Of a stretch of 7,371 nucleotides of DNA, positions 1 to 7,102 are shown in pieces. Below the pieces are notes generated by a model. It had not been told where the DNA came from. It made no database searches and was given only the letters and a program-made list of their open reading frames with translations. Positions within the stretch are counted from its first letter, which is position 1. Every line of letters begins with the position of its first letter. The stretch is from NCBI GenBank assembly GCA_020718265.1, contig DYSM01000146.1:1-7371 (forward strand), written 5' to 3'. The translations under genes and the position numbers were made by a program. Source of the stretch: Draconibacterium orientale. GTDB lineage: Bacteria > Bacteroidota > Bacteroidia > Bacteroidales > JAADGE01.

Positions 1-90
1 AAGCATATAGATTGTTTAGCTAAAATAAAACAGGCTTTTTAGACCGGACTCTTTATTCAATGTAAACTGAAATCTAAATGATATGACCGA

Positions 91-98
91 CAAAAGTA
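91..98 (-). promoter_or_regulatory. Possible leftward promoter (-7 element) for a gene beyond the left edge
   Basis: Read on the minus strand these bases are TACTTTTG, an exact match to the Bacteroidota -7 consensus TAnnTTTG. A TTTC (plus-strand 121-124) lies 22 nt upstream, where the -33 TTTG would be expected, so the -33 match is imperfect. The site lies just past the terminator of the MFS gene, the logical place for the promoter of the next leftward gene. Transcription would start near 84. The only minus-strand ATG between there and the window edge is at 6-4, so the gene itself cannot be assessed. An eight-base match with four fixed T/A positions is expected now and then by chance. Confidence 0.3.
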
Positions 99-156
99 CC
101 GATTATAAAACGTTGTTATCGAAATTTTGACAAATATTATAAAACCTTTACAAACA

Positions 157-189
157 AAAAACCGCCGGCAACGTATGCAGGCGGTTTTT
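157..189 (-). terminator. Rho-independent terminator of the MFS transporter gene
   Basis: A perfect 10-bp stem pairs AAAAACCGCC (157-166) with GGCGGTTTTT (180-189) around a 13-nt loop. On the minus strand the GC-rich part of the stem is followed by TTTTTTGTTTG, a good U-tract. The hairpin begins 22 nt after the TAG stop of the leftward MFS gene. The plus-strand reading also ends in five T, so weak action in the other direction is possible. Confidence 0.9.
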
Positions 190-211
190 ATGTATCTAAA
201 AATCTGTTTGA

Positions 212-1603
212 CTATTTTTTGATATTCGGAAGTTCGAGTCCTAAATTTTTGACGCGATCTTCGCGTTTGAGCAAGAACGCAAACAAAAGTCCGAGAAAAC
301 CTGCACCCGCGAAAATCAGCATCGGAATTGTGTAATCTAATGAGCCTTGTGCAACGCCCGGATTTGCTTTGTCCAACGCCCAACCGATGAGCATCGGTAC
401 GCCCATCAAGCCCCAGTTTTGAATCCAGAAAATAACGGAATACGCAGTGCCGAGCGAACGTTCGTTTACTATTTTCGGCACAGCGGGCCACATTGAAGCG
501 GGAACCAAAGAGAAGGCAATACCCAAAACAAGCATCAATACATACGCGACCCAAGTTGCCGACGGTCCGAATGCAAAGCCCAGATGCACAGCGATTAAGA
601 GCAACGAACCGAGTATCATAATGCTTACGCCTTTGCCGATTTTATCTAAGAAAAGACCAAATAACGGCGTGAGTAACATTGTTCCGAAAGGCAAAAGCGA
701 AGGTATATTTCCTGCTGCTGCTTCGGGAACTCCGAATTTATTTACCATAAAATCGCTTGCGTATTTCAAGAACGGGAATACGGCTGAATAAAACAACACG
801 CAAAGCATTGCAATATAGATGAATCCGCGATTTGTGAAAATAACCCAAACGTCCGAAAACCTGAATTTATCTTCATCGGAACTTGCAACGGCATCTAACA
901 ATTTATTTTCTTTAACTTGATTATCAAGTTTTTTATCCATAACGTTATAGACCAAATACGCTATCAATCCTATCGTCAGCAACACAACACCAAATGCTAA
1001 GGGACGTGAAACAACTTCGTCGATTCCGGCAATTTTTGGTGCGAAAAACAACGCAGACGCAGTTCCCAAACGTGCAATGGCAACTTGCAAACCCATAGCC
1101 AACGCTAATTCTTTGCCCATAAACCACTTCACAATCACACGCGAGACGGTAACGCCGGCGACTTCTACACCAACACCGAAAATGGCAAAGCCGAGCGCGG
1201 CAAGTTTCACAGACGGGTCGTAACCTTTCCAAAACGAATCCAAAAAATGATAACCCGGTCCGCCGTTTAAGAATGTATCAGTCAGTGCGTAATAATTTAA
1301 ACCGGCTCCGACAACCATCAATGCGATAAATACGTTTCCGGTAAACCGAATACCCATTTTATCCAAAATGATCCCGCCGATAATGAGCATTCCGAAGAAT
1401 ACGTTAAACCAGCCGTACGCACCGAAATAAAATCCGAATACGCTGTTATTTTCCCATGGTGCAAGTTTTTGCAGCATCGGTTTGATGGGCGACATAACAT
1501 CGGAAAAGTAATAGCCGGTGAGCATTGCAAAAGCAACAATAACCAGAGCTGTCCAACGTGCAACACCGGAATCTCGCAAGGTTTGTCTTATTTTTTCATT
1601 CAT
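212..1603 (-). CDS. MFS transporter, MFSD1-like, 12 predicted membrane segments
   Basis: This 463-residue protein is an inner-membrane solute carrier of the major facilitator superfamily. Hydrophobic segments fall near residues 15-35, 58-80, 86-107, 132-152, 165-188, 200-222, 258-280, 303-320, 326-346, 350-372, 385-410 and 425-446, the usual 6+6 plan with a polar central loop (about 223-250). The MFS motif A is visible in loop 2-3 (G77...D81-KMG-x-R86) and repeated in loop 8-9 (G316...D320-KIGK), which supports the two-fold repeat. The stretch 365-399 (SLVPASMWPAVP, then LGTAYSVIFWIQNWGL) closely resembles, from memory, eukaryotic MFSD1, for which lysosomal dipeptide transport has been reported. 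Peptide transport here is only an inference; sugars or organic acids are possible. The ATG at 1603 sits directly before the N-terminal tail and first helix. Upstream is AT-rich without a Shine-Dalgarno sequence. A strong terminator follows 22 nt after the stop, and a nested palindrome lies 68-102 nt upstream. Confidence 0.9.
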   Translation of the reverse strand: MNEKIRQTLRDSGVARWTALVIVAFAMLTGYYFSDVMSPIKPMLQKLAPWENNSVFGFYFGAYGWFNVFFGMLIIGGIILDKMGIRFTGNVFIALMVVGAGLNYYALTDTFLNGGPGYHFLDSFWKGYDPSVKLAALGFAIFGVGVEVAGVTVSRVIVKWFMGKELALAMGLQVAIARLGTASALFFAPKIAGIDEVVSRPLAFGVVLLTIGLIAYLVYNVMDKKLDNQVKENKLLDAVASSDEDKFRFSDVWVIFTNRGFIYIAMLCVLFYSAVFPFLKYASDFMVNKFGVPEAAAGNIPSLLPFGTMLLTPLFGLFLDKIGKGVSIMILGSLLLIAVHLGFAFGPSATWVAYVLMLVLGIAFSLVPASMWPAVPKIVNERSLGTAYSVIFWIQNWGLMGVPMLIGWALDKANPGVAQGSLDYTIPMLIFAGAGFLGLLFAFLLKREDRVKNLGLELPNIKK

Positions 1604-1670
1604 ATTACCGTTTATTTTTTCAAGATTTTACAACTCTCAAAGAACGTAATTTTTGACGAAATGATAAAAT

Positions 1671-1705
1671 TTATTTTCAATTCAGTAAACGTTTTCTGAA
1701 AATAA
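1671..1705. promoter_or_regulatory. Nested inverted repeat between rnr and the MFS gene (operator and/or weak terminator)
   Basis: Two overlapping dyads occur here. The inner one, TTCAGTAAAC / GTTTTCTGAA (1681-1700), is a loop-less 20-bp palindrome with 9 of 10 pairs matching and a central AAACGTTT, the CpG-centred shape typical of LacI/GalR-family operators. The outer one pairs TTATTTTCA (1671-1679) perfectly with TGAAAATAA (1697-1705) and would form a 9-bp AT-rich hairpin with a 17-nt loop, followed on the minus strand by ATTTTAT. The first form suggests repressor control of the MFS gene; the second a weak terminator for rnr. An imperfect -7 element (TAAATTTT, minus strand, 1666-1673) overlaps the left edge, which would suit a repressor site. 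No regulator gene is in the window, so the role is inferred. Confidence 0.45.
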
Positions 1706-1726
1706 GATTTGTAACTTCGTAAATCT
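1705..1726 (-). terminator. Weak AT-rich hairpin downstream of rnr
   Basis: AGATTT (1705-1710) pairs with AAATCT (1721-1726) around a 10-nt loop, followed on the minus strand by TATTTTC. It lies 42 nt past the stop of rnr. The stem is short and AT-rich, so it is a poor terminator by itself. It may act with the adjacent nested repeat at 1671-1705, or mean nothing. Confidence 0.2.
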
Positions 1727-1767
1727 GACTGTTTAATTAAAAAAATCAAAGCAATGCACAGAAAAAT

Positions 1768-3906
1768 TTAATCGGCAATCACAAAATCCAATCGGCGTTT
1801 TTGCATATCTGTACGCACAATTTGAATTTTGATTGTATCTCCCATTTGGTAGCGTTTGTGTTTTCGGCGACCGATAATGCAGTAATTTTTTTCGTCAAAT
1901 ACATAAAAATCGTCACTGAGTTCGCGCATCGGAACCATGCCTTCTATCTTATTTTCAATGATTTCTGCATACATGCCGTGTTCGGTTACTCCCGTAATCA
2001 CAGCAGGATATACAGAGCCGAGCTTGTCCGCCATAAATTCAACTTGTTTATATTTTATCGAAGCGCGTTCGGCATTTGCGGCGCGTTGTTCCATGTCGGA
2101 GGCGTGTTTGCATTTGGTTTCAAATTTTTCGGCAGATACGGAATCTCCGCCCGCGAGGTAGCGTGCCAGCAAGCGATGCACCATCATATCGGGATAGCGA
2201 CGAATGGGCGACGTGAAATGCGTGTAAAAATCGAACGCCAAACCGTAATGCCCGATGTTGTCCGTCGTGTACACGGCTTTTGCCATCGAACGCACCGCAA
2301 GTTGTTCAACCACATTCTGTTCCGCTTTGCCGCGCACTTGGGAAAGCAGTCCGTTTATGGATTTTGCAACCGATTTATCGGAATCGAATTTGATATTGTA
2401 CCCAAAACGTTTTATAAAATTTGAAAAATCGTAAAGTTTCTGAAAATCAGGCTCATCGTGCACGCGATACACGAATGTTTTCGGCGTTGCTTTGGTCTGT
2501 TTGCCCACATACTCAGCTACATAACGGTTTGCCAGAAGCATAAATTCTTCGATGAGTTGGTTGGAATCTTTCATTTCCTTAAAATAAACGCTCAAAGGTT
2601 TACCTTTTGGGTCGATATTGAAACGCACTTCCACGCGGTCGAAGGCAATTGCGCCTTTGCCGAAGCGTTTTTCGCGCAATTTTTTTGCTAACTTATCCAA
2701 ATGTAAAATTTCGGTCGCGAGGTCGCCTTCGCCGGTTTCAATGCGCTCCTGGGCTTCTTCATACGTGAAACGGCGCGCCGAATTTATGATGGTTTTTGCG
2801 AAGCGATGATTCACAATATCAGCATTTTCAGTCATTTCAAAAATTGCGGAATATGTCAATTTTTCTTCATTCGGGCGCAATGAGCAAATGAAATTCGACA
2901 AATGTTCGGGCAACATGGGCACGGTTCTGTCCACCAAATAGACGGATGTTCCGCGTTCAACTGCCTCATTATCAATTGCAGTTCCGGGTTGAACGTAATG
3001 CGTAACATCGGCAATATGCACGCCGACTTCAATATTTCCGTTTGGCAAAATTTTGTAAGAAAGTGCGTCGTCAAAGTCTTTGGCATCGTGCGGGTCGATT
3101 GTAAACGTGAGCACGTTTCGGAAATCTTCCCGCTTGGCAATTTCTTCTTCGGTGATGCCTGCATCTATCTGTTTTGCAAGTTCTTCCAATTTTTCCGGAA
3201 ATTTGTAAGGCAAATCAAATTCGGCAAGAATAGCGTGCATTTCGGTATCGTTTTCACCCGGATTTCCGAGCACATCAATAATTTTTCCGCTCGGATTTTT
3301 CGATTTGCTGTCCCATTCCATGATGCGTGCAATCGCCTTTTGTCCGTGCTGCGCCTCGCCGAGCATGCCTTCGGGAATGAAAATATCGTATGGCATCCGA
3401 CTTTCCGAAACTTCCAAAAATGCGTAATTGCCTTTTTTATTGACGATTCCGGCGAAATCTATTTTGTGTCGTTTTACAATTTTTGTAACTTCTCCTACGG
3501 GTTTCTTTTTGTGTCGCGCCCACACAGTAACTTCCACAGTATCACCATGCAAGGCTTGGTTTAATTTTTCTTGAGGAATAAAAATATCGCCGTCGGGTTT
3601 GCCCGTAAGTAAGTATGCCGAACCCGATTTTGTCATGTCAATCGTTCCGGTAATGATTGAACTTTGCGGGATAAAGGTGTATTTTCCGCGCGTTTCTTCT
3701 TCAATTTTACCTTCGCGCGCCAACGTTTCAAGAGCTTCGGCTATCAGGCGTTTGGAATTGGTGTCCGCAGCACCGAGAGTTTTGCTAAATTGCTTGTAAT
3801 TAAACGATTGAGCCGGATGCGCCCGAAAAATATCCAATATAATGTATTGCAAATTTTTCATGTTATAGTCGAACGGATTCGACTGTTTGTCTTTCTTTTT
3901 TGACAT
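1768..3906 (-). CDS. rnr: Ribonuclease R (RNase II/RNB-family 3'-5' exoribonuclease)
   Basis: The 712-residue cytoplasmic enzyme degrades RNA processively from the 3' end, including structured RNA, and in well-studied bacteria serves mRNA decay, rRNA quality control and stress survival. Domains in order: N-terminal winged-helix-like segment (about 15-80), two OB/cold-shock domains (about 85-145 and 150-210), RNB catalytic domain (about 260-590), and C-terminal S1 domain (about 628-711). The metal-binding motif is intact: TIDPHDAKDFDDAL with D271, D277, D279 and D280, equivalent to the catalytic aspartates of E. coli RNase II/R. It is followed by GVHIADVTHYV (295-305) and FTSPIRRYPDMMVHRLL (564-580), containing the conserved arginine. 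It lacks the lysine-rich tail of the longer E. coli enzyme, as I would expect in Bacteroidota. The ATG at 3906 is followed by a basic leader (MSKKKDK) and has no Shine-Dalgarno sequence. A near-consensus -7 element (TACCTTTT, minus strand, 3935-3942) could give it its own promoter, but the 65-bp gap also allows co-transcription with the upstream lipoprotein gene. Confidence 0.97.
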   Translation of the reverse strand: MSKKKDKQSNPFDYNMKNLQYIILDIFRAHPAQSFNYKQFSKTLGAADTNSKRLIAEALETLAREGKIEEETRGKYTFIPQSSIITGTIDMTKSGSAYLLTGKPDGDIFIPQEKLNQALHGDTVEVTVWARHKKKPVGEVTKIVKRHKIDFAGIVNKKGNYAFLEVSESRMPYDIFIPEGMLGEAQHGQKAIARIMEWDSKSKNPSGKIIDVLGNPGENDTEMHAILAEFDLPYKFPEKLEELAKQIDAGITEEEIAKREDFRNVLTFTIDPHDAKDFDDALSYKILPNGNIEVGVHIADVTHYVQPGTAIDNEAVERGTSVYLVDRTVPMLPEHLSNFICSLRPNEEKLTYSAIFEMTENADIVNHRFAKTIINSARRFTYEEAQERIETGEGDLATEILHLDKLAKKLREKRFGKGAIAFDRVEVRFNIDPKGKPLSVYFKEMKDSNQLIEEFMLLANRYVAEYVGKQTKATPKTFVYRVHDEPDFQKLYDFSNFIKRFGYNIKFDSDKSVAKSINGLLSQVRGKAEQNVVEQLAVRSMAKAVYTTDNIGHYGLAFDFYTHFTSPIRRYPDMMVHRLLARYLAGGDSVSAEKFETKCKHASDMEQRAANAERASIKYKQVEFMADKLGSVYPAVITGVTEHGMYAEIIENKIEGMVPMRELSDDFYVFDEKNYCIIGRRKHKRYQMGDTIKIQIVRTDMQKRRLDFVIAD

Positions 3907-3971
3907 ATTTTTGTGATTTTTGAGTTCTTATTTTAAAAGGTAAGATACATATTTTCTTTTGAAAATTGGAT

Positions 3972-6758
3972 CTATTTTTTGTAATGTTCGTAAAACAATA
4001 ACTTCGTTAATAAAATTGTTTCGTTTTTTGCTGAAATTTCAACAGGTTCGGGCAATACCAAAACGCGTTCGGGTTGCTGTGCGCCGATGTATTTTCCGGT
4101 ATTCCAAGCATTATCAGTGTTTTTATCGTAAATAAATTTAAGCGAATATTTTCCCGGCAAAACGTTATTAAATTCTAATTCAGAATCGGATTTTACGACT
4201 TGTTCCTGAACAATAATTTCTTTATCACCAAACAATTGAACGATTATTTGTCCCGAAGTTAGTTTTGAATAATTCACAGAATCATATTTAAAATCCGCCG
4301 GAGCAAAATAGTTGTCCGATGCCATGAATGCAGAACCTGATACTCTGAGCTTTAGCGTTCCGTAAGCATCCTTTGGTCGAACTGTGAAACGGCTTTCGAG
4401 TTCCGTGTTTGTGCGTCCGAAAATATCCGTAAATGCCAAGCTGTCGGCTGATATTTTGTAGGTTAAGCCCGGTTTCCAAGCGTAATTCAGCGTGTAATGC
4501 CGTATCATGCCGTCGGTATTTTGTTTTAATTCGTATTTTACCGGCACTTCTACTTTTACGGAAATTTTGCCGTCGGATTTTACGCCCGAAGGCTTTCTGC
4601 CGGACGTTTCTTTGCGCGTGAGCACGAGCGTGTCGGTTTGCGTTTTATCCTTCAAACGAGAATCTCGATATGTGTAACTGACTAAAATTTTGACAGTTTT
4701 TTCGGCTTTTAAAGTTGCATTCAAAATTGTAACCGACAAAGAATCTTTGCGTTGGGTCGCATTTTGTGTAAACCACTTATCCGTTGCCGACGGCGAAACA
4801 GCTTCCAATTTTAAGTTTGTAAAATACGGATTTTTAAAATTGATATAAAATTTATCGGCAGAAGTGCGCTCGGCTTTCAAAATACCCTGCGGTTGCGGCG
4901 TGTAAATCAAGCGGTTTTCGTACAAAAATTTGCGGTCGCGCACATCGGCGGAATCGCCTTCGGACGTATTCAGTTTTACCAAAAGTGTGTCGGAATTTAT
5001 GGCTTTGGGTGTTTTTAGAGCAATTTTAAAAGTTGTTGAATTAGCTTTGTAAAATTCTTGATAATCAGAACTTTGCAACGATTCAATTTCTAATTTCGGA
5101 CGATTGCGCAGCGGACTGTTGAACGTAAACGCAAGCGTGTCGGGGCAAATACGTTGCGCATTCAGAACAGCCTGACCTGCAACTTCTAAATTCACTGTGT
5201 CCTTAAATTTTTGTATTTGTTTGAGGTAGAAATCGTTATCGTAATCTAACCGAATATTTAGTTTATGTCGTGATGCTAAGTTTTTGTTCAAAATTTCACA
5301 AACTACGGTGTCGCGTTTGGCGGAATGTGTTAGTTTAAAATCCGAAACCGACACGATTGTATCTAAAAATTTCATGCCTAAATCCTTGACAAGCGGACGT
5401 TTGAAGCTGAAAATCAGCACATCATTCTGCGGACGCGCAGAGTAGAGCATGGTTTGCTTTTTGGCATCAAACACCATTGTATCAATCACTTCACTCAATA
5501 CGAATTTTTCTAAATTAAAAGAATCAATCGGCGCATCAAATTCGAGCAAATACGGTTTTGTGTGGTCATTATCTTTGGCTGCAAACTTGATATTCAGGCG
5601 TTTAGCAGTAATTGTATCTTTGGGAAACGTATATACAAAGTGTATGGTATCCGTTTCGGTAATCATGTTTTGTAGTGAATCCAAATTTGGATACGAAACA
5701 AGCAATGAAAGTGTATCTTTTTGAATATCAGCAGAATTTGGCAGCCAATAGGTTACGAAACGCCCCGTATCGGAACGCTCGATGAGTGCTTTTTTAAGGT
5801 CGAAATTTAACGCTTTTACATCTGTATTTTCCGGTTTGCGGGCGTAACCAAGTTTTAGTTTGCCGTGCAAATCACGAATTGTTGTTTCTATAAATTGTTT
5901 TTTTGAATCTTCTTCAAACAAAAATAAATTCACATTATCGGGATAATATTCTGTTTTGTAATGTCTTATGATAGAATCGTTTTTTAGTTTTCCCATATTA
6001 AGTGTGTCATTTTCGTAAATCTGAAACATCGTTGTTCCGGCTTTTATGGTGTCTGCGTTTACGATTTGTTTTGCCGAAGTTCGGATTAGTGTGTCGAGAA
6101 ATGCAATTTTTTCATTAGGCAACGAAAATTTGTAATTCATGTCTATATCCGTAATTGCGAACACCTTATATTTTCCGTTGCGAATGAAATCGACCGTAAA
6201 CCGTCCGGCGGAATCGGTTCGTGCAACATACAACGGTGCCGAAGTGTAAGGCACGGAATCCGTATGAATATCGTAGAGCATGACCAAAGCATCTTTTACC
6301 GGCGCGTGGGAAAAGGCATCGAACAAGCGACCGGATGTGGCGAGGCTGTCGATTTCGGTACCTGTTGAAAACGTAAAACGCAAATCTTTTACCGGATTAT
6401 TTTCATGAAAATCACGCACCGCATCCTGAAACGTAAATGTGTAGGTAATGGAATCGCGCAAGTCTTCTTTCAATTTTATGACCACACTTTTGCCTTTCAT
6501 GTCTATTTTGGGTTTCTCCAAAAGCGGCGGCGACGATAAAAATTTACTCTGAATATTATCAAAACTCAAATATTCGTCAAATGTAATCACTATCTTTTTT
6601 GGCGACACATTGCGCTGTTGCAGAGCCGGATAGCTTTTTTGCATTACGGGCGGAATCGTATCTTTTCCGCCGCCGGTGAGGCTGCCGGGCTGTGCACAAT
6701 CCTGCAAAAGCAGTGCAACGAACGGAATCAGAAGAAAAATTATAACTTTGCGCTTCAT
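3972..6758 (-). CDS. Large Ig-like-domain lipoprotein of the Bacteroidota envelope
   Basis: The frame is open to 6881, but ATG 6758 is preferred. It gives a 928-residue protein starting with a clean lipoprotein signal peptide (MKRK, hydrophobic 5-18) and C21, and leaves the upstream part antisense to the ferredoxin gene unused. After C21 comes AQPGSLTGGGKDTIPP, the hallmark start of a widespread Bacteroidota lipoprotein family. Residues 35-133 look like a bacterial Ig-like (SbsA/Big_5-type) domain. Residues 137-225 resemble a carboxypeptidase-regulatory-like beta-sandwich (GRLFDA, then DSAGRFTVDF and GKYKVFAITDIDMN). The middle (about 226-790) is beta-rich with many short S/T/D-rich strands and no motif I recognise. 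Residues 800-895 form another beta-sandwich ending NVLPGKYSLKFIYDKNTDNAW. No enzyme motif is seen, so a structural or binding role at the outer membrane is inferred. The residue before the lipid-accepting cysteine is Asp (LLLQD-C), an unusual lipobox. No acidic lipoprotein-export signal follows C21, so a periplasm-facing anchor is somewhat more likely than surface display. Confidence 0.88.
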   Translation of the reverse strand: MKRKVIIFLLIPFVALLLQDCAQPGSLTGGGKDTIPPVMQKSYPALQQRNVSPKKIVITFDEYLSFDNIQSKFLSSPPLLEKPKIDMKGKSVVIKLKEDLRDSITYTFTFQDAVRDFHENNPVKDLRFTFSTGTEIDSLATSGRLFDAFSHAPVKDALVMLYDIHTDSVPYTSAPLYVARTDSAGRFTVDFIRNGKYKVFAITDIDMNYKFSLPNEKIAFLDTLIRTSAKQIVNADTIKAGTTMFQIYENDTLNMGKLKNDSIIRHYKTEYYPDNVNLFLFEEDSKKQFIETTIRDLHGKLKLGYARKPENTDVKALNFDLKKALIERSDTGRFVTYWLPNSADIQKDTLSLLVSYPNLDSLQNMITETDTIHFVYTFPKDTITAKRLNIKFAAKDNDHTKPYLLEFDAPIDSFNLEKFVLSEVIDTMVFDAKKQTMLYSARPQNDVLIFSFKRPLVKDLGMKFLDTIVSVSDFKLTHSAKRDTVVCEILNKNLASRHKLNIRLDYDNDFYLKQIQKFKDTVNLEVAGQAVLNAQRICPDTLAFTFNSPLRNRPKLEIESLQSSDYQEFYKANSTTFKIALKTPKAINSDTLLVKLNTSEGDSADVRDRKFLYENRLIYTPQPQGILKAERTSADKFYINFKNPYFTNLKLEAVSPSATDKWFTQNATQRKDSLSVTILNATLKAEKTVKILVSYTYRDSRLKDKTQTDTLVLTRKETSGRKPSGVKSDGKISVKVEVPVKYELKQNTDGMIRHYTLNYAWKPGLTYKISADSLAFTDIFGRTNTELESRFTVRPKDAYGTLKLRVSGSAFMASDNYFAPADFKYDSVNYSKLTSGQIIVQLFGDKEIIVQEQVVKSDSELEFNNVLPGKYSLKFIYDKNTDNAWNTGKYIGAQQPERVLVLPEPVEISAKNETILLTKLLFYEHYKK
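6743..6750 (+). promoter_or_regulatory. Candidate promoter (-7 element) for the ferredoxin gene
   Basis: TAACTTTG matches the Bacteroidota -7 consensus TAnnTTTG exactly. It lies inside the signal-peptide codons of the divergent lipoprotein gene. Transcription would start near 6757 and leave a leader of about 81 nt before the GTG at 6838. No TTTG is present at the -33 spacing. The motif is short, so confidence is limited. Confidence 0.35.
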
Positions 6759-6802
6759 ACGTTTGAAAATCTGAAATCCTGGCGAACAAGGTATTTTGGC
6801 TT

Positions 6803-6810
6803 CAAAAGTA
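6803..6810 (-). promoter_or_regulatory. Candidate promoter (-7 element) for the lipoprotein gene (and perhaps rnr)
   Basis: On the minus strand the bases read TACTTTTG, an exact match to TAnnTTTG. Transcription would start near 6796, giving a 5' leader of about 38 nt before the ATG at 6758. This spacing supports 6758 rather than 6881 as the translation start, because the longer start would lie upstream of the transcript. A -33 TTTG is not visible at the expected distance. Confidence 0.5.
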
Positions 6811-6837
6811 AACATTTTGCTTAAATTTTTGGACACC

Positions 6838-7065
6838 GTGATAAGATTAACACATTTTAGGGAGAAATGTATCGGTTGCAACTACTGCGCCGAAGTCGCG
6901 CCGTTTCGTTGGAGCATGGACGATACCGACGGCAAAAGCAACTTGCGCGACGGACGCGAAAAAAAAGGCATTTACACCGCCACAGCCGGCGACGACGAGT
7001 ATGACCAAAACCGCGAAGCCGCTGAAATATGCCCTGTAAATATTATTCGTGTTGAAAAATTCTGA
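6838..7065 (+). CDS. Small single-cluster 4Fe-4S ferredoxin, probable GTG start
   Basis: The 75-residue soluble electron carrier has one [4Fe-4S] ligand set: C11-IG-C14-NY-C17 (numbered from the GTG) and the distal C65-P in EICPVNII. Only one CxxCxxC...CP set is present, so this is a one-cluster ferredoxin rather than the 2[4Fe-4S] clostridial type. The acidic middle (DDTDG, GDDEYDQ) is usual for ferredoxins. The frame has no ATG. It can be extended to TTG at 6796 (89 residues), but the family generally begins a few residues before the xTHxREKCIGC segment, so GTG 6838 is preferred. The redox partner is unknown and none is encoded nearby. The gene is divergent from the lipoprotein and is followed 37 bp later by a tRNA gene. 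Its third codon positions look richer in C/G than in the neighbouring lipoprotein, consistent with high expression or just amino-acid composition. An A8 run (6959-6966) encodes EKK. Confidence 0.88.
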   Translation: MIRLTHFREKCIGCNYCAEVAPFRWSMDDTDGKSNLRDGREKKGIYTATAGDDEYDQNREAAEICPVNIIRVEKF

Positions 7066-7083
7066 TATTTAATGCAAATTTTA

Positions 7084-7091
7084 TACTTTTG
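7084..7091 (+). promoter_or_regulatory. Promoter (-7 element) of the tRNA-Arg gene
   Basis: TACTTTTG is an exact TAnnTTTG element. Its final G is 12 nt before the first base of the tRNA, so a start at about 7098 would leave a leader of only 5 nt, an arrangement expected of a tRNA promoter. A -33 TTTG is not evident; the nearest similar bases (TTG, 7052-7054) are too far away. Confidence 0.65.
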
Positions 7092-7102
7092 CACCCACAA
7101 AA

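Noticed and set aside
1..42. Plus-strand frame open from the left edge to TAG at 40-42, possibly the C-terminus of a gene (ends LAKIKQAF)
   Set aside because: Only 13 codons are visible; an open stretch of this length is expected by chance and the composition gives no family clue.
57..554. Minus-strand open frame of 165 codons overlapping the end of the MFS gene
   Set aside because: Overlaps the MFS gene in another frame, runs through its terminator, and is Arg/Cys/Phe-rich without any motif.
1801..2424. Plus-strand open frame of 207 codons opposite rnr
   Set aside because: It lies wholly antisense to a confidently identified RNase R, has the low-complexity F/H/R-rich composition of a shadow frame, and shows no family motif.
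2902..3564. Plus-strand open frame of 220 codons opposite rnr
   Set aside because: Antisense shadow of the catalytic and cold-shock domains of RNase R; Phe- and Cys-rich with no recognisable domain.
6759..6881. Extended N-terminus (41 extra residues) of the lipoprotein from ATG 6881
   Set aside because: The extension would bury the lipoprotein signal peptide, lies antisense to the ferredoxin start, and begins upstream of the candidate promoter at 6803-6810.
6959..6966. A8 run in the ferredoxin that fits an A_AAA_AAA slippery heptamer in frame
   Set aside because: A -1 shift meets a stop within about 15 codons and would remove the fourth cysteine ligand; no stimulatory structure is apparent, and poly-A for Lys-Lys is common in AT-rich genomes.
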